Positions 29,430 through 30,783 of a stretch of 30,783 nucleotides of DNA are shown one piece after another. The notes beneath the pieces are model-generated. The model saw nothing but the letters and a program-made list of their open reading frames with translations, searched no databases and had not been told where the DNA came from. The position numbers and the translations under genes were made by a program. Source of the stretch: a virus; the IMG/VR virus record IMGVR_UViG_3300025108_000236, positions 1 through 30,783 of that record. One strand, 5' to 3'. Positions within the stretch are counted from its first letter, which is position 1. Every line of letters begins with the position of its first letter.

Positions 29430-29938
29430 AAGCTGATTGACTCCATTAGCTGCCTTGAGTCAAGCAACTCATCTTGTGTAGCGCAATAACACTTTTTTGA
29501 TAGACCGCTATGGATGCCGTATCTTGATGGAAGGTAAAGGTCAGACGACCACATACCACCAGCAACGTCATACTCCCCATCCTGTCCCGTCATTAACACG
29601 AACATATTAATAGCAGGGTTTTTTCTGAAAGATATTAGTCTTCCTGTTTTGTGGATGGTTGTCTTTACATCAATGACCAGGCCATTGAATGTGAGGTCGC
29701 CCGGATCTTCACCATCGAGGGAGGAGCGGTGATAGATCTCGAAGATTTCTTTTGGGTAAACGCCTAGCTGTTTGGAGAAAGCCAGTTCACCCATTGCACC
29801 CTCGTAATCAACGAAGATAGGGTCTTTGGGAGATACCCTGAGTGCATCTTCTGGAGCGACCTCACGAGCAGCAGCGTTGCGGGAACGCGCTACAAAAAGG
29901 CAGAGTCTTTTCTCTGCTTCATTCAGTGTGATGTGCAT
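29426..29938 (-). CDS. Predicted PD-(D/E)XK nuclease-like protein (170 aa)
   Basis: A 170-residue protein with an N-terminal helix (NEAEKRLCLFVARSRNAAAREV) and a nuclease-like core. EGAMGELAFSKQLG holds E51, and GEDPGDLTFNGLVIDVKTT holds D81 with D90-x-K92. The tail RLISFRKN...MFVLMTGQDGEYDVAGGMWSSDL resembles the restriction-like fold in which sensing strands follow the active site. It is probably an early gene acting on DNA; the exact substrate is unknown. It is the last gene of its unit and meets the late operon head-on. The ribosome binding site is weak (AGGAAAAG 14 bases upstream). Confidence 0.7.
   Translation of the reverse strand: MHITLNEAEKRLCLFVARSRNAAAREVAPEDALRVSPKDPIFVDYEGAMGELAFSKQLGVYPKEIFEIYHRSSLDGEDPGDLTFNGLVIDVKTTIHKTGRLISFRKNPAINMFVLMTGQDGEYDVAGGMWSSDLYLPSRYGIHSGLSKKCYCATQDELLDSRQLMESISF
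29437..29463. terminator. Possible hairpin at convergent gene junction
   Basis: TTGACTC (29437-29443) and GAGTCAA (29457-29463) form a perfect 7-bp inverted repeat with a 13-base loop just past the end of the rightward unit. There is no T tract on either side, and it lies in the last codons of the leftward gene, so terminator function is uncertain. It is the only candidate at this junction. Confidence 0.3.
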
Positions 29939-30260
29939 TATTAAAAAACTTTTCCTGTGACATCAGACTTACTCCAATTCGCACCATATTGTATAAGGCG
30001 CGAGGGGTCATACCCCATACATTGTAAGAGGGGTCAACTGTATCATCTCGGACACATAGCTGCGCCGGATACTGGGAATCATTTGATTGCCGGATATAGA
30101 TAAGAATGTTTTCTGGCACATCCATTTCCTCAAGGGCTTTCATTGCTGTCGCTGCCCTCATTTGTTTCCATCCAACTGAGTCGTTAGGTATGGATGCAAT
30201 TTCACGCAGTTTATTTTCTGCCTGGATTGCTCTTTGCTGCCATGCTGTTAGTTCATCCAT
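29919..30260 (-). CDS. Hypothetical protein (113 aa)
   Basis: A 113-residue protein with an N-terminal helix (ELTAWQQRAIQAENKLREIASIPN) and a mixed alpha/beta core. I recognise no domain. Its N-terminal coiled segment is of the kind found in small phage replication accessories. The ATG at 30260 overlaps the preceding HTH gene by 8 bp, and its 3' end overlaps the nuclease-like gene by 20 bp. The Shine-Dalgarno is weak, so translation is probably coupled. Confidence 0.6.
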   Translation of the reverse strand: MDELTAWQQRAIQAENKLREIASIPNDSVGWKQMRAATAMKALEEMDVPENILIYIRQSNDSQYPAQLCVRDDTVDPSYNVWGMTPRALYNMVRIGVSLMSQEKFFNNAHHTE

Positions 30261-30441
30261 AATATGTTGTCATCTTTCCGACCAGTTCTTCATAATCTTT
30301 CGGGGTCATTCTAATCTTGTGGCCTACCTTGACCACTGCCACACTATGTTTGCGGCATAGCTTCTTCACATCTTGAGGGGGGACGGACAATGCCGCCCCC
30401 ACCTCTTCGATGGTCAGTAGCTTAGAAGGGGATGTTGTCAT
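30253..30441 (-). CDS. Small helix-turn-helix protein, excisionase/AlpA-like (62 aa)
   Basis: A 62-residue DNA-binding protein candidate. LLTIEEVGAALSVPPQDVKKLCRKHSVAVVKVGHKIRMTPKDYEELVGKM (8-57) matches the winged helix-turn-helix of excisionase/MerR-like proteins: a first helix, a tight turn, a recognition helix and a beta wing. It could be a transcription regulator or an excisionase-like factor. A start at 30468 (nine codons longer) has a better Shine-Dalgarno (AAGGTGGT), so the N-terminus is undecided. It overlaps the DUF736-like gene end by 20 bp. Confidence 0.6.
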   Translation of the reverse strand: MTTSPSKLLTIEEVGAALSVPPQDVKKLCRKHSVAVVKVGHKIRMTPKDYEELVGKMTTYYG

Positions 30442-30783
30442 CCACTGGCTTGCTACGTGCTTCTGCATTGTTACCACCTTGCTGTTTGTCGCTGAATGAA
30501 AGAGACATATATGCCATGTCGTCTTTGGTCTTACGCCATGCGGCGATACGGCGACTACCCATCGGCCCGGTGTAATCCGGCGAGTTTGGGTTTTCACCTT
30601 TCTTCTCGTTCTCGAAAAGAGTTCCGACCTTTTCATAGACATCCATAATCTTGCGGCCATCAGGCAGCGTTGACATGGTTACTACCATCTGAGAGTCACG
30701 ACCATCGTTGTTGGCCTTGCCTGTCAGAATCATCTTGTGGTTATCACGCGGGGGGAATACTGCTCCGCTATCAGTTTTGTCGT
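30422..30783 (-). CDS. DUF736-like protein, N-terminus beyond window
   Basis: At least 119 residues of a soluble beta-rich protein. The frame is open to the right edge with coding-like sequence (DKTDSGAVFPPRDNHKMILT), so the internal ATG at 30733 is probably not the start and the gene is partial. SRRIAAWRKTKDDMAYMSLSFSDK (75-98 of the part from 30733) resembles the WKKTSxDGxxYLSVKL core of DUF736, a small family near mobile-element and phage DNA-processing genes. The C-terminus is disordered and ends DDNIPF, an acidic/Pro/Phe tail of the kind through which single-strand DNA-binding proteins recruit partners. A DNA-binding role is inferred, not shown. Confidence 0.65.
   Translation of the reverse strand, partial: DKTDSGAVFPPRDNHKMILTGKANNDGRDSQMVVTMSTLPDGRKIMDVYEKVGTLFENEKKGENPNSPDYTGPMGSRRIAAWRKTKDDMAYMSLSFSDKQQGGNNAEARSKPVDDNIPF

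Noticed and set aside
1-30783. tRNA, rRNA, insertion sequence or integrase
   Set aside because: I saw no cloverleaf, rRNA-like sequence, transposase or recombinase motifs. The HTH protein at 30253 is excisionase-like only in fold, so it alone does not show a temperate lifestyle.

Overview
The window is the late (virion and lysis) half of a tailed phage genome with short-tail (podovirus) architecture, flanked on both sides by parts of its replication and recombination module. The T7-like order of large terminase, portal, scaffold, major capsid protein, tail tubular A, tail tubular B, three internal virion proteins and tail fibres is clear. Several small conserved proteins, a 3TM gene-transfer-agent-type holin and the S74/Mtd-type fibre are of kinds I associate with marine podoviruses. 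The nearest type I can name is the HMO-2011-like group of marine alphaproteobacterial phages, but that is inference from gene order and protein flavour, not a measured similarity. No host chromosomal gene, tRNA, rRNA, insertion sequence or CRISPR array is visible.

Layout. (1) 1-3919, leftward: a tightly packed operon of early/replication genes. Read in transcription order it holds a possible papain-fold protein, several small unknowns, a zinc-ribbon protein, an Hjc-like Holliday junction nuclease, a stand-alone DnaA domain IV protein, an unknown, a YqaJ-like exonuclease and the first 15 codons of a further gene. Its promoter is a good sigma70 match at 3956-3984. (2) 3920-4202: the divergent intergenic region, with a pyrimidine-rich tract and a possible rightward -35 box. 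(3) 4203-12183, rightward: small terminase, a 370-residue unknown, a chain of short Lys/Arg-rich genes coupled by overlapping start and stop codons, large terminase, portal and scaffold. It ends in a strong intrinsic terminator. (4) 12244-13250: the major capsid gene set apart, with its own candidate promoter/leader structure upstream and a 12-bp GAAA-loop hairpin downstream. (5) 13261-25335: tail tubular proteins, internal virion proteins and two tandem tail fibre genes. (6) 25337-29429: fibre-associated small proteins, several membrane or secreted proteins, a PD-(D/E)XK nuclease, a holin and an M15 peptidase endolysin. (7) 29426-30783, leftward again: another PD-(D/E)XK nuclease, an unknown, a small HTH protein and a DUF736-like protein that runs off the right edge.

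If the genome is circular or circularly permuted, all leftward genes could belong to one early unit. That unit would diverge from the late unit near 4.0 kb and meet it head-on at 29.43 kb, where the two last stop codons physically overlap. Many genes, including several of 39-58 codons, are joined by ATGA or TAATG overlaps, which supports the short ones as real. The least explained parts are the basic small-protein chain before the large terminase, the 370-residue protein, the papain-like early protein and the crowded membrane-protein region around the holin.
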